Made by a program: the position numbers and the translations under genes
Shown here: in pieces, positions 9,668-18,454 of the stretch
Layout of the letters: every line of letters starts with the position of its first letter
Numbering within the stretch: position 1 is the first letter of the stretch
The notes under the pieces: model-generated
Database searches by the model: none
Seen by the model: the letters and a program-made list of their open reading frames with translations, nothing else
Told to the model about the DNA's origin: nothing
Origin: Lepidostoma basale
Lineage: Eukaryota > Arthropoda > Insecta > Trichoptera > Lepidostomatidae
Assembly: GCA_022606425.2 (NCBI GenBank)
Contig: JAHDVF020001331.1
Coordinates: 347,527 to 411,526 of the forward strand
Direction of reading: 5' to 3'
Length of the DNA stretch: 64,000 nucleotides

Positions 9668-10310
9668 CAAACTTCTTCTTCTTCGATGGCCCTACAGACT
9701 ATATCGAGCCTTAGCCTTCAGCATTCTTCGCCTCCAACCTATCAATCCTGTCCTCCTCTTTGACCCTCCAATGTGATACTCGTAACGATTTCGCCCCGTC
9801 CCTCCTAACTTCATCCTCCCATCGCAGCCTTGGTCGTCCAATTAGTCTTCTACCACCTGGGTGCCACTCCAGCAATCTTTTTGGGGTTTGCGATGACGGA
9901 ATCCTCTGCCCGTGACCGGCCTATCCAGTCTATTCAATCTGACCTGTGTGGAGAGACTGGGAGCTTTGTAAATATGGTACAGCTCGTCATTATGCCGCAC
10001 TCTCCAGCCTTCACCGTCATTCACAGGTCACAGAATTCTGCGCAGCACCGTTCTCTCAAAAGTATCCAGTCGCTCTGCGGATTTCGCTGTCATTGTCCAC
10101 GCCTCACACCCATAGGTCACCACTGTTCGGATGATTATTTTATACAGGATGATTTTAGTTTTCCTGTGTACGTTTCTTGATTTGAGCACTGGTTGTAGAG
10201 AGAAGACTGTTTTGTTGCCAATTGTGATTCTTCTTTCGATTTCCTTGTGATCTTCGTTTTCTTTTGTTATAGACGAGCCCAGGTAAGTGAAGTTCTCCAC
10301 CATCTTAAAG
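9668..10310 (-). mobile_element. LINE family F, longest 3' fragment
   Basis: Minus-strand frame 10028-10303 encodes MVENFTYLGSSITKENEDHK, ERRITIGNKTVFSLQPVLKS, KTKIILYKIIIRTVVTYGCE and AWTMTAKSAERLDTFERTVL, the region after RT motif C. It continues after a frameshift as EGWRVRHNDELYHIYKAPSL, LNRLDRPVTGRGF-like sequence and the PGGRRLIGRPRLRWE-like end, with a (GAAGAA) tail at about 9673. Nonsense changes make it a pseudogene. Confidence 0.8.
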
Positions 10311-10439
10311 TTGTATCTATTCTTGAATCTGATGGTTCGCTATGAGTTGGGTTGGTTCGGGTTGCATTCCTGTTTTTTTTTAATTATTTTTGTCTTTTTT
10401 TCGTTTATCTATAATAGATAACGAAACATTTAACACAAA

Positions 10440-10800
10440 ATGTATCTTTTTCTGGTGTCATTTCAGGTCCCCCCGATGTTGACTATCACTTGAGAGTAGG
10501 CGTCTCTGTTCCTGGCAGCTCGAAACAGCTCCACAGCGCTTTTTAAGCTAGTCCAGTTCCTTATGTTGTGGAGTCAAGGGATGCGCCTCCGTCAAGACCT
10601 CGTAGACCTTCCATTTTCCCTCAATGATCAGGTGCAGTAATGAATATTTTCTCCTCAAAGCACTTGACTTAAATATGACACCCTACGGACTTTAATATTG
10701 ACCAACAACTCCCTATCAGGTCTAGCTCTCTTGAGAACATTTATATTGTGGACAATATCTGACCAAGTAATGTGTAATATAATATATTGTACCATAGTCT
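10440..10800 (-). mobile_element. Degenerate LINE family C 3' fragment
   Basis: Minus-strand sequence follows family C from the DTEVLRRA-like region through VDRELLVNIKVRRVSYL-like sequence to VAVNIGGT-like sequence before the tail. It has many substitutions and no long frame. It recalls the 30.5 kb copy but is much older. Confidence 0.6.
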
Positions 10801-10934
10801 TGATATGGTATATCTAAATCGAACATTTCTTTGGACAGATTTTCGTCAAAATGACTTTATTATAATCTACATGTATTGACATATTAGCTGATATTATATT
10901 GATTATGCTAACATTGCCGTTTTTGTTTCTATAC

Positions 10935-11065
10935 GCCTCAATACAGATTCTACAAAACCAACCTGCCGATGGTTATGCCTGTGGGTAGAGCAATCCCTTT
11001 GCTTAACCAGTTCGCCTCGGAGGTCGGCATATTTCGTGATAGTGTGTTGCCTCAAGGATGCAATA
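10935..11065 (+). mobile_element. CR1-like LINE G fragment
   Basis: Plus-strand nucleotides AACCAACCTGCCGATGGTTA and GTGGGTAGAGCAATCCCTTT match the NLPLVTPVGRAIxLLNxVSSEVD block of family G at 28740 and 52920. The flanks are lost. Confidence 0.6.
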
Positions 11066-11164
11066 TCAATGTATTAATTCTTTCGAATTCTTACAATCTT
11101 TATATGTAATTGAAAACAATCTCGAGTGATGTCTGTAATTCTTGAATTTATAAAAAAATAAATC

Positions 11165-11468
11165 TTCTTCTTCTTCTTCCTTTTTGTAGACCTATGTGGT
11201 CTGTTCTCCAGAGTGTTTCTTTTCCTGTGACGTAGATTCCCAGCTGTCCTTCCATCTTCCACGAGGATGAGTCTTATGAGGTTGATTATGCAATGCAATA
11301 TAGGGGAGTTTGGTGGTGTCTATTCTTTGAACATGACCATACGAGTCCCCTTTTCGCGGTCTGCTCCATCTTATAATATCCTCAACCTCACATATCTCTC
11401 TTATGCTAGTGTTCCTCACGCGATCCCTCAGTGTCTTGCCTGCTATCGTCCTCAGTGTCATCATTTTG
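11165..11468 (-). mobile_element. LINE family D 3' end with (GAA)n tail
   Basis: Minus-strand frame 11192-11464 reads MMTLRTIAGKTLRDRVRNTS, IREICEVEDIIRWSRPRKGD, SYGHVQRIDTTKLPYIALHN and GRWKDSWESTSQEKKHSGEQ. The plus strand shows (TTC)n at 11166-11179 as the tail. It adjoins an RT N-terminal segment of the same strand. Confidence 0.8.
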
Positions 11469-11592
11469 AAAGTACTTGAGAAGTTCGTTGTTTATATCAT
11501 CAATACCTGGTGACTTTCTGTTTTTAAGTTTGGCGATGGCGACCTGTACTTGGTTAATAGTGATTTCATCCTGGTATGGGCTTTCAACATAT
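11469..11592 (-). mobile_element. RT N-terminal segment (fingers) fused to D end
   Basis: Minus-strand translation gives ESPYQDEITINQVQVAIAKL, then KNRKSPGIDDINNELLKYF, the conserved stretch at the start of the non-LTR RT domain (K-x-x-K-x-PG-D-x-I). It sits directly upstream of the C-terminal tail, so the whole RT palm has been deleted between them. Confidence 0.7.
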
Positions 11593-12035
11593 GGTATAAA
11601 TTATTGTATGTCTAAAATGTATTGTATGTTTAAAAATAAATAAAATAGTTGTAGTAACACCACGTCTGCAGGCGTCTTCCATGTCCTCGGAGTAGTTTCA
11701 TTAAACAAAGATTCTTTGGAATTGGAAATTAGAGAACTTAAATAAAGACTTTTATTATGCGAATTCGTAAATCTGGAATCCCGTAAAGCAAGGGATCGCG
11801 TATTCCTGGTCCACCCATACATACGCAGGACCCTCCCGCGTACGTACACCCGCCCACCCACACAAGCAGACGTCTGTGTGTGGGTGTGGGGGCGGTGGCA
11901 AAAAACGTCCAGGATGCTATGAGCGTGCGCGGAATCCGAATTAGACTGCGCTTGTTAAACTTTTTAACGAGACGCCCCACTATAATGCATAGAAATAAAT
12001 GGACCGGAATAAATTAATATTTTGACGGCTAATAA
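11593..12035. other. Interval with G/C patch, unidentified
   Basis: Positions 11800-11910 contain a CA/TG-rich and C-rich patch (CCCGCCCACCCACACAAGC) with short antisense frames of 80-86 codons that look like simple-sequence translation. No family was recognised. Confidence 0.35.
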
Positions 12036-12039
12036 GAAA

Positions 12040-12545
12040 TATAGACCTAAAACTGAATTGAATAATATGGACCTAAAACTGAGAATGCTCCTCATCAAGA
12101 TCTATGTATGGAGTATCTCGATGTATGGCTGCGAGACATGGTGCCTATCCGAAAGAGATAAACGGAGACTAGAGGCTTTTGAGATGTGATCCTATAGAAG
12201 ACTATTATGAATTTCCTAGAGAGACCACATCACAAATGAAGAGGTTCTCCAAAGAATCGAAGGAGGAAGGCACCTGCTCAGGACCTTATCCGAAAGGTGC
12301 GTAAGATGGATCGGCCATGTAATACGACAAGAAGGCCTCTTGCATGCCATAATGGAGGGTATGACCGAGGGGACAAACTCTAGGGGACGCCCACGCCGAG
12401 AGTACCTGGAGGACCTGTTGGTGGACGTGCGCTGCTCGTCATATGCAGATTTCTAAAAAGCCGCACAAGACAGGGAAGAATGGAAGAGAAGAATAGAGGA
12501 AATTGCTGCAAACCAATCCCAGGATTGAAACCAGAGAGAGAGAAT
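12040..12545 (+). mobile_element. LINE family E 3' end
   Basis: Plus-strand sequence encodes LRMLLIKIYVWSISMYGCET, WCLSERDKRRLEAFEM (then a stop), HITNEEVLQRIEGGRHLLRT, VRWIGHVIRQEGLLHAIMEG, GRPRREYLEDLLVDVRCSSY, REEWKRRIEEIAANQSQD and stop at about 12528. Stops in place of WSYRR and after SSYADF show decay. It is truncated upstream of the thumb. Confidence 0.8.
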
Positions 12546-12649
12546 AAGATATGACCACTAGATGAGAAAAAAAAGAATCACGATCGATATTGATATATTT
12601 TTTAAAGGCTTACACCATGGACATCAATTATTAAGATAATAAATTATTC

Positions 12650-12789
12650 ATCTTCTTCCGATGGCGCTGCAGCCTATATCGAGTTTTGGCCTCCGTCAAC
12701 TTTTGCCTCCAGCAGTCTCTGTCCTCATCAGTTGTCTTCCAGTTCGGCACCCGACGAAATTGTGCCGCATCTCTCTTTACTTCGTCCTC
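12650..12789 (-). mobile_element. LINE family F 3' end, first part, split by SINE2
   Basis: This is the 3' terminal part of an F copy (plus strand CTTCTTCCGATGGCGCTGCA). It ends at TTTACTTCGTCCTC (12776-12789), which is repeated at 13087-13100 on the other side of the inserted element, where the F copy resumes. Confidence 0.75.
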
Positions 12790-13086
12790 ATTTTTTATTC
12801 TTTCTCTAACATATTTAGGTATGAATTGTGTATTTTCTTTTGCTGTTGTATTACTATGTGTATACGGCGGGACATCGAGGGAGAGAAGCGTAGCTTAAAT
12901 GTGGTCTGGGTCCCCCTTGGTTGCAAATACACATGTATTATTATTATTATATATGTTTTAATGTAAGTCCCGCGTGGATAGGGAACGGGCCTAAGGATTG
13001 CACGAGTGAAGCTGACGAAATGCGCCGCTGCGCCTATAACAGCTTCAGGTAAGCGGAGGGAGCCCTCTATGGCTCGGCCAATACTG
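12790..13086 (-). mobile_element. SINE2 insertion with 14-bp target-site duplication
   Basis: A 297-bp insert interrupts family F and is flanked by a perfect 14-bp duplication TTTACTTCGTCCTC. Read on the minus strand it has a GC-rich head (CTGAAGCTGTTATAGGCGCA, GCTTCACTCGTGCAATCC, CCACGCGGGACTTAC) and an AT-rich body ending in GAATAAAAAAT. The head recurs at 14470-14575 and partly at 17520-17600. No ORF is evident. Size, duplication length and A-rich end fit a LINE-mobilised SINE; the origin of the head is not recognised. Confidence 0.7.
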
Positions 13087-13530
13087 TTTACTTCGTCCTC
13101 CCACCTCAGCCTTGGCCTTCAAACCCTTCTCTTTCCCCCGGGTGTCCAGTCATAATGCTTTTGCGGACCCGTGAGTTCAGCTTCCTCTGTACATGTCCAG
13201 CCCATCTCAATCTTAATAGCTTTATGTGCGTGGAGATGTTGAAGGCCTGGTACATGGATTTCAGCTCATCGTTGCGTTGAACGCGCCATTGCTCTCCTTC
13301 TCTCACGGGTCCACAAATTCGTCGTAGGACCTTATTTTAGAAGGTGTCCAGCATTTCAGAGTCTCGCAAACACATTGTCCATAATACGGTCATGTATTGG
13401 GTGATTTTTGTCTTTCTATGGACGTTGCGAGACTTAAATATCGGTATAGAATATAAGCACTCTCCAATATGAGCAAAAATTAGCTCATAACTATGAAGAA
13501 TGAATCGGGTTGTCTCCAAGCTTCAATCCA
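13087..13530 (-). mobile_element. LINE family F, second part, upstream of SINE2
   Basis: It continues the split F copy. Minus-strand frame 13106-13306 encodes MREGEQWRVQRNDELKSMYQ, ISTHIKLLRLRWAGHVQRKL and MTGHPGEREGFEGQG, and the upstream frame reads IFKSRNVHRKTKITQYMTVL. It is 5' truncated near 13530. Confidence 0.75.
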
Positions 13531-13627
13531 AGTCCCCTAGATTAAAAGCTAAGCGTTCTGTTCCCTAGACTACCACCCAGTTAAAAGTGTTATATTGAAA
13601 AATGGATTAATGTTTCGTTCTCAAAAG

Positions 13628-13935
13628 GTCGTATCTACATTATCATCATCAACATATATGCGTTCACTTCTGGACATAGGCCTCGTCCATCTACTCCCAA
13701 GTCTGTCATCCTGGACAACAAGCTACATGTCGAACCAGCGATCTCTTTAACGTAGTCCTTCAAACGAAGTTGGGGACGTCCTGGGTTTCGAGTCACAGTG
13801 TCCATCTATCACCAGAGCTGCGAGCAACATGGCCTGCCCAGCGTCATTTTAGCACTGCCACGTTTCCGATAATGTCCGATACTCCAATTCTGGGTCTAAT
13901 AGTGATGTTCTTACACTGTCCGCTATACTAAATAT
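13628..13935 (-). mobile_element. LINE family I 3' end
   Basis: On the minus strand this segment has the layout of an RTE-like C-terminus (KWQWAGHVARSSGD-like, GRPQLRLKDYVKEIAGS-like, SRWTRPMSRSERIYVDDD-like) ending in a (GATGAT) tail (plus strand CATCATCATCAAC at about 13641). Heavily mutated. Named separately because its 3' end differs from A-F. Confidence 0.5.
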
Positions 13936-14099
13936 TGCAATGGGATATTGTTATTGCTATATATTTTAATTAATATATCTTTCAAGAACATTAAAGACAA
14001 TAAAATGTTTAGGAAAGTAATCATTAACCCGATTAAACCCAAGATCCAATAAAATATTCTGTGACTGTGGTAGATAATTAATACGAATAAAAACCGATG

Positions 14100-14225
14100 C
14101 TTTCTAGAAGCTTCATTCTATATTATATGAATGACATGTCACATGCCTAAGGCATTATCAAATGTCATTTGATAATTCCTTAAACAGGCGAAACATGCCA
14201 TTCATTCGAATAATTATTTTATATG
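14100..14225. repeat. GAAAC-motif repeat (type d), palindromic copy
   Basis: Contains CATGCCTAAGGCATTATCAA and, inverted, TTTGATAATTCCTTAAACAG followed by GCGAAACATGCCATTCATTC. The same unit (TTGATAATGCC, loop, GGGCGAAACATG, ATTCC, then a TTCTAGAAAAC block) occurs at 17415-17510 and 29025-29235. Two arms face each other here. Confidence 0.5.
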
Positions 14226-14439
14226 GAGTTTTCCATTATTAAGTACGCTTAGCTCCACCCAAGCAGTACCGTACCGCCGACAACATTTAAGCCAAAATCA
14301 AGCACTTAGCTCTTGGATTGTACCGTACCCCCAGCAACGAATTATATAGAATTTTAATTTTATTCTCGATCTTCTTTTTCGTCGTGTCAAGGTAACTCAG
14401 TCAGATGAAGTCGACCCAGAAGCAGATGGCTGCAAGTGC

Positions 14440-14580
14440 AGAACGTCGTACCATAAAAGGCTAGCTACAATTTATCCGAAGCTATTATAGGACGCAGCGG
14501 CGCCGTTTCGTCTGCTTCGCTCGTGCAATCCCTGGGTCCGTCCCTCATCCATGCGGGACTTATATTAACTGGGGAATGCA
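14440..14580 (+). mobile_element. SINE2 fragment
   Basis: GAAGCTATTATAGGACGCAG, GCTTCGCTCGTGCAATCCCT and CCATGCGGGACTTATATTAA match the head of the SINE2 element at 12790-13086, here on the opposite strand. The AT-rich body is missing. Confidence 0.65.
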
Positions 14581-14644
14581 ACACACCAACAAAAGCGACC
14601 AGAACACAAGTCACATTTTTTTCAAGAGTACCATAGATATGACC

Positions 14645-14925
14645 AAATGATCAAATGATCAAATGATTTTAATGAAATCTCTTCATGGAAGTTCATTTTA
14701 AATAATTGTGAAATAAAACGATGTTTTTTTTTAACCAATTCCATTTTTGTCTTTATTTTGACATTGACCAGTTTCGCCAGACTCGCTTGCATCGACAAAC
14801 TGGTGACCAGAAGGTGGTTGACCAGTCTGTCGATGACAGTGAGCCTGCCGAAACCGGTCGCAAAACTTGAATTAGTTAAAAAAACATCGATTTCTTTTAT
14901 TATTATTTTACACCGTTGATTTAAA
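14645..14925. repeat. Repeat R, head-to-head inverted pair
   Basis: The minus-strand copy (14645-14803) and plus-strand copy (14821-14925) meet at their heads. Each carries the stem with flanking CCAGT, inner stem, GAAACTGGT or GAAACCGGT, then an AAATGGAA/GTTAAAAAAACAT body. The left arm includes TGATCAAATGATCAAATGAT as its tail. Together they make a large imperfect palindrome. Confidence 0.65.
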
Positions 14926-15464
14926 TCGTTGGTATTAGATTTTATTACGCAATTTCCAATGTATGGGGCTGAAGGACATATTTATATTCTCGACGATTTT
15001 GAGGCTCCACAGTTTGACATTCCGTACGATCCTTTTATCGCATCCTTTGGCCCCGCCTAATCCGCCCCCGCCCCCTATCTGAACACGCCCCCAGCCACCC
15101 CCGGCATATTAATCAGTATGAAAATAATTCCTGCAATGGGCCAGCGGTATTTAATATACGAAAGGACCATAAATTTCTATTGTTTATGGCCGGGAAAATA
15201 AATTATTTGTAAACTTTGGCTAAGAGGAGAATTATTTAAAATGGCTGCGGAGCTGGATAAATTATTTATAATTAAACGATTTTTGTCAGTTTCAAACATA
15301 AATCACGTGTCCTGTATAAGAAAAACGAACGGACAGATGAAACATAGTATTAGTTTTAAACCTTTTTAGGTATGCTAGAATAGCATCACGCTGATACAAG
15401 GAGATTGTGAAGGGTAGACGAAAACCTTGTGAATAAAATAATAGAACGCCCACTGACATGGTTT
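14926..15464. other. Interval without recognised gene
   Basis: AT-rich apart from a C-rich patch at 15045-15105 (CCGCCCCCGCCCCC). No frame or known family was recognised. Confidence 0.4.
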
Positions 15465-15625
15465 AGTATGTTGACAAGTGATGGCAAAATAATAATCGAA
15501 ATGTAATTTGGCGCTTAACCCAACCAATGACAGGTCAAAAGTCCTGTAAACACCTCGATCAACCATATTCTGTTTCCAATTTGCATCTTCGTCTCTATTG
15601 AGATACAATTAATTCTTAAATTGAT
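15465..15625 (-). repeat. Dispersed repeat P, copy 1
   Basis: On the minus strand it reads AATTGTATCTCAATAGAGAC, then CCTGTCATTGGTTGGGTTAA; it is shared with 15840-16075 and 37370-37575. Its start (GTATCTCAATAGAGACG) is common to all three. No product was recognised. Confidence 0.6.
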
Positions 15626-15839
15626 AACCCGCAATGGATAAAATCCAGTATTCGTCTACAAATATTTGTATACATTAAAAATGTTGTAAAAACAAAAACT
15701 GGTCAAAGTTATAGCATATAGATTGGAGTGACATCTCCAGGCGGTTTCTAGCAATGCGCTAATGGCTTTCACATTGCGTTAAAAAGTTATTCTGCTTAAT
15801 GCTTAAAATACAATCTTCATAAATGGCGTTAGGGTGTAG

Positions 15840-16075
15840 ATTGAAAAAACTACCATGCAAAGGGTGGGTTGCAGATTAACATATCTGCAACTTCCAAACA
15901 TTTGTCAGACATGGTGGTCATAAGAAAAAAGGTGGAATGGGGAATGTTGTATTACATAAAGCGTGCGCTTAACCTAACCAATGACAGGTCATAAGTCCTG
16001 TAAACACCTCGATCAACCGAATTCTGTTTCCAATTTGCATCTTCGTCTCTATTGAGATACAATTAATTCTTGAAA
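15840..16075 (-). repeat. Dispersed repeat P, copy 2
   Basis: This is the longest copy. The minus strand runs from AATTGTATCTCAATAGAGAC through GTTTACAGGACTTATGACCT, AACATTCCCCATTCCACC and TATGACCACCATGTCTGAC to GAAGTTGCAGATATGTTAAT. It lies only about 220 bp from copy 1 in the same orientation. Confidence 0.6.
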
Positions 16076-16129
16076 TGTAATTTGATCCTGGAATGAAAAC
16101 AAATTATTATCAGGGCCAATAAAAATAAT

Positions 16130-16470
16130 ACAACAGCTTAAGTAGATGGTTGCACAGGAGAATGCTTCGCATACCGTGGACAGATTTCATCAGCAATTTT
16201 GAGGTTTTGAGGAGAGCCAATTGTAGTAGACAACTGCTAAAGGACGTTAAGGTCCGTAAGATTTCATATCTGGGTCACATTCTGCTGGGAGATAAATACA
16301 GTTTGCTCCAACTAATACTGATAGGAAAAATTGAGGGGCAGCGTGGTCCTGGTAGAAGGCAAACGTCTAGGCTGTGCAACATAATATGAGACATGTGGGG
16401 GAGCTGTTTCGGGTTGCGCAAGATAGAGAAGCCTTCGCCGGAGTGATTGCTAACGTCAGCGTCCTCACGT
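16130..16470 (+). mobile_element. LINE family C 3' fragment
   Basis: Frame 16150-16389 encodes MHRRMLRIPWTDFISNFEVL, RQLLKDVKVRKISYLGHILL, YSLLQLILIGKIEGQRGPGR. After a stop it continues as GELFRVAQDREAFAGVIANV and is cut immediately before the expected GGT-tail. A minus-strand A fragment is fused directly to it. Confidence 0.75.
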
Positions 16471-16477
16471 GGTCAAC

Positions 16478-16655
16478 ATTTAATGTTTGATTTATTCGAT
16501 CGTGCCACTTTTTTAGGTTTTTCTCTATATCTTGTTCCGTTTCATTATTAACTTTTTTTTGCCATTTTTCTTCATTTATTCTGTCCCTGTGTCCAAAGCA
16601 TTTTAACGACCCTTTCATTGTTTTGTTCGTAACACTTTCATTCATAATATTAGAA
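16478..16655 (-). mobile_element. LINE family A internal fragment
   Basis: Minus-strand frame (16367-16645) reads MNESVTNKTMKGSLKCFGHR, DRINEEKWQKKVNNETEQD and KKWHDRINQTLNVDHVRT, a mutated A C-terminal segment without the tail. Confidence 0.7.
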
Positions 16656-16719
16656 GTGAATACAGCTTTTTCTTAAAACATATGAAAACTTAAAATGATA
16701 TAATTGGTTGTTATTTGAA

Positions 16720-17115
16720 GGCTGTGCGGGAAAACGATGTATGATAGAATACCGAACGTCAAAATAAGGAAGAAATGTAAGGCAGATGATTGCATCATAA
16801 GTAAAATTAAAAAAGGATCCCTCTGATGGTTTGGACATATGAAACGAATGGACGAGAGAAGAACGGTTAAAATACTGTATACAAGCAGTGTGAGTGGAAA
16901 GTCGAAGAATGCAAAGAAAAGCATGGAATGACCAAATTATTCAAATACTGAAAGGCGGCCACATTCGAAGTCGGATAAATCAACGAAGGCGCATATTACG
17001 ATGTACGAATGTGGAGAAAGCTAGAGAGGTATATCAGGATAGAACGGTGTGGCGGTCCATCCTATCTACCTCCCCCTCCGGAGAAATGGCGTGATGGCAG
17101 TTAGTAAGTTAGTTT
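16720..17115 (+). mobile_element. LINE family A 3' part with TTAG tail
   Basis: It begins at LCGKTMYDRIPNVKIRKKCK and continues through FGHMKRMDERRTVKILYTSS and frame 16894-17094 (RKAWNDQIIQILKGGHIRSR, RCTNVEKAREVYQDRTVWRS, STSPSGEMA) to GGCGTGATGGCAGTTAGTAAGTTAG. It is the subgroup with LYTSSVSG in place of VYVNDVNG. Confidence 0.75.
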
Positions 17116-17117
17116 TG

Positions 17118-17205
17118 ATTGTTATTTGATTGATTTGATCGTAACATATTTTTCTCGGTCTTTCTCTATCATTTACCTCTCTTAGACGAATGTGTAAATC
17201 TGTAT
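17118..17205. mobile_element. Inverted scraps of LINE A
   Basis: Positions 17125-17165 match the A minus strand (TTTGATCGTAACATATTTTT). They are followed at once by a plus-strand piece (CTCTTAGACGAATGTGTAAA, i.e. SLRRMCK) at 17168-17200, suggesting a rearranged or 5'-inverted copy. Confidence 0.55.
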
Positions 17206-17414
17206 AGGTACGATAGAGTGTAAAAAGCATACATCAGAATCTAGCACATAATATGAACAAAAAGACAATTTGAATTTCGAACTTTTTTAATTGATTGGCT
17301 GATCAGTCTCATTGGACACTAATTGTAATTTACTTATTAATTGTAATCTACTTTCTTCATATGCGTCAGTGGCGTCGAGTGATGTTTTCAGAAAAACATC
17401 TTAATTTCTCTATA

Positions 17415-17510
17415 TTTGATACGAATAAAAACATCTGTTTTCTGGAAGTTTTATTGTATTTTATGGGAATAACATGTTTCGCCCTTCTAAGGCATTATCA
17501 AATGTGACGA
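17415..17510 (-). repeat. GAAAC-motif repeat (type d)
   Basis: On the minus strand TTTGATAATGCCTTAGAAGG is followed by GCGAAACATGTTATTCCC, then ATAAAATACAATAAAACTTC and CAGAAAACAGATG. The small stem GCC/GGC directly precedes GAAAC. Confidence 0.5.
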
Positions 17511-17519
17511 AATTTCGGC

Positions 17520-17600
17520 TCGTTGTCGTCTTGTGGAGCCTTTCGCCTATAATAACTTGGGGTAAGCGATAGGAATCCTCTATGTAATCCTCTATTGTGG
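17520..17600 (-). mobile_element. SINE2 head fragment
   Basis: TTCGCCTATAATAACTTGGG and GTAAGCGATAGGAATCCTC correspond to GCGCCTATAACAGCTTCAGG and GTAAGCGGAGGGAGCCCTC in the SINE2 copy at 13030-13070. Divergent. Confidence 0.4.
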
Positions 17601-17640
17601 GATATAACTTCGACTTCGATCTCCACATCAACCATACAGA

Positions 17641-18327
17641 TCTTCTTCTTCTTCTTCAAGTTCCCTGTCGGGTCCCCTCAACGTTGGCGATCACCTCAAC
17701 GAACCTTTCGCTGTCCTGCGTCGCTTGGAACAGCACCTTCACACTTCGGACACCGGTCCACTTCCTCACTTTTCGCAGTCAGGACATCTGTTTCCTACCG
17801 GGACCTCAGTGTCCCTCAATTTTCCCTTCCAATATCAGTTGAAGAAGGTGATACTTTTCTCCACGCAGTATATGACCCAGATGTGAAATCTTCCGAACCT
17901 TGATAGTTGATAACAGCTCCCTGTCAACTCTAGCTCGTCTCAGGACTTCGGTATTGGTAACCATGTCTGTCCAGGGAATTCTGAGCATTCGGCGATAGAG
18001 CCATATTTTAAATGCTTCCAGTCTGTTCATCGAGTTGACTTTTAAGGTCCACGTTTCACATCCATACAATAAAACAGACCACCAGCATTTGATCATTGTT
18101 TGGCGGAGTTTCAAATTTATGTTATCATTACAGAAGAGTAATTTCATTTTATTTAATACAGTTCTTGCTGCCTCAATTCTGCATTTTATCTCTACATCTG
18201 GGTGAAGAGATTGTGCTAGTATGCTGCCAAGGAATTTAAATGTTTTCACCCTTTCAACGTTACGGCCGTTCAAATGCATCACTGACTCACTGTAGTCAAG
18301 CCGTCCGAATGTCATCCATTGAAACAT
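17641..18327 (-). mobile_element. LINE family C 3' half with (GAA)n tail
   Basis: The plus strand starts with (TTC)n at 17641-17656. Minus-strand coding runs from the end of the RT palm to the C-terminal VFAGVIANVGGT-like end, with stops between 17660 and 17806. It is truncated at about 18327 next to unidentified sequence that hosts the mariner. Confidence 0.85.
17806..18327 (-). pseudogene. Family C retrotransposon polyprotein fragment
   Basis: A 173-codon open frame: WMTFGRLDYSESVMHLNGRN, VKTFKFLGSILAQSLHPDVE, IKCRIEAARTVLNKMKLLFC, WSVLLYGCETWTLKVNSMNR, DRELLSTIKVRKISHLGHIL, YHLLQLILEGKIEGH and stop. It covers the thumb-like region and start of the C-terminal domain. YADD lies upstream of the truncation. 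Counterpart of the longer 30.5 kb copy. Confidence 0.8.
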
Positions 18328-18454
18328 ATCATACAGATCAGTAAGCTATTTGCCAAGCCGCTGTATTTGTTCTTCAGAGGTACTATGCCAATTACGACAA
18401 CGGACATGAATCGCAATTTTCTGAGTCTGGCAAAACTTTCATAGAATAGATATA

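Noticed and set aside
14818..14863. Repeat R stem-loop as a complete hammerhead ribozyme
   Set aside because: The sequence before the inner stem is CTGTCGAT, not CTGANGA, and the outer strands pair with each other, which is not the hammerhead topology. Kept only as a structured motif.
15045..15105. C-rich patch as a promoter/CpG island
   Set aside because: Only about 60 bp, not followed by any coding sequence; nothing else supports a promoter.
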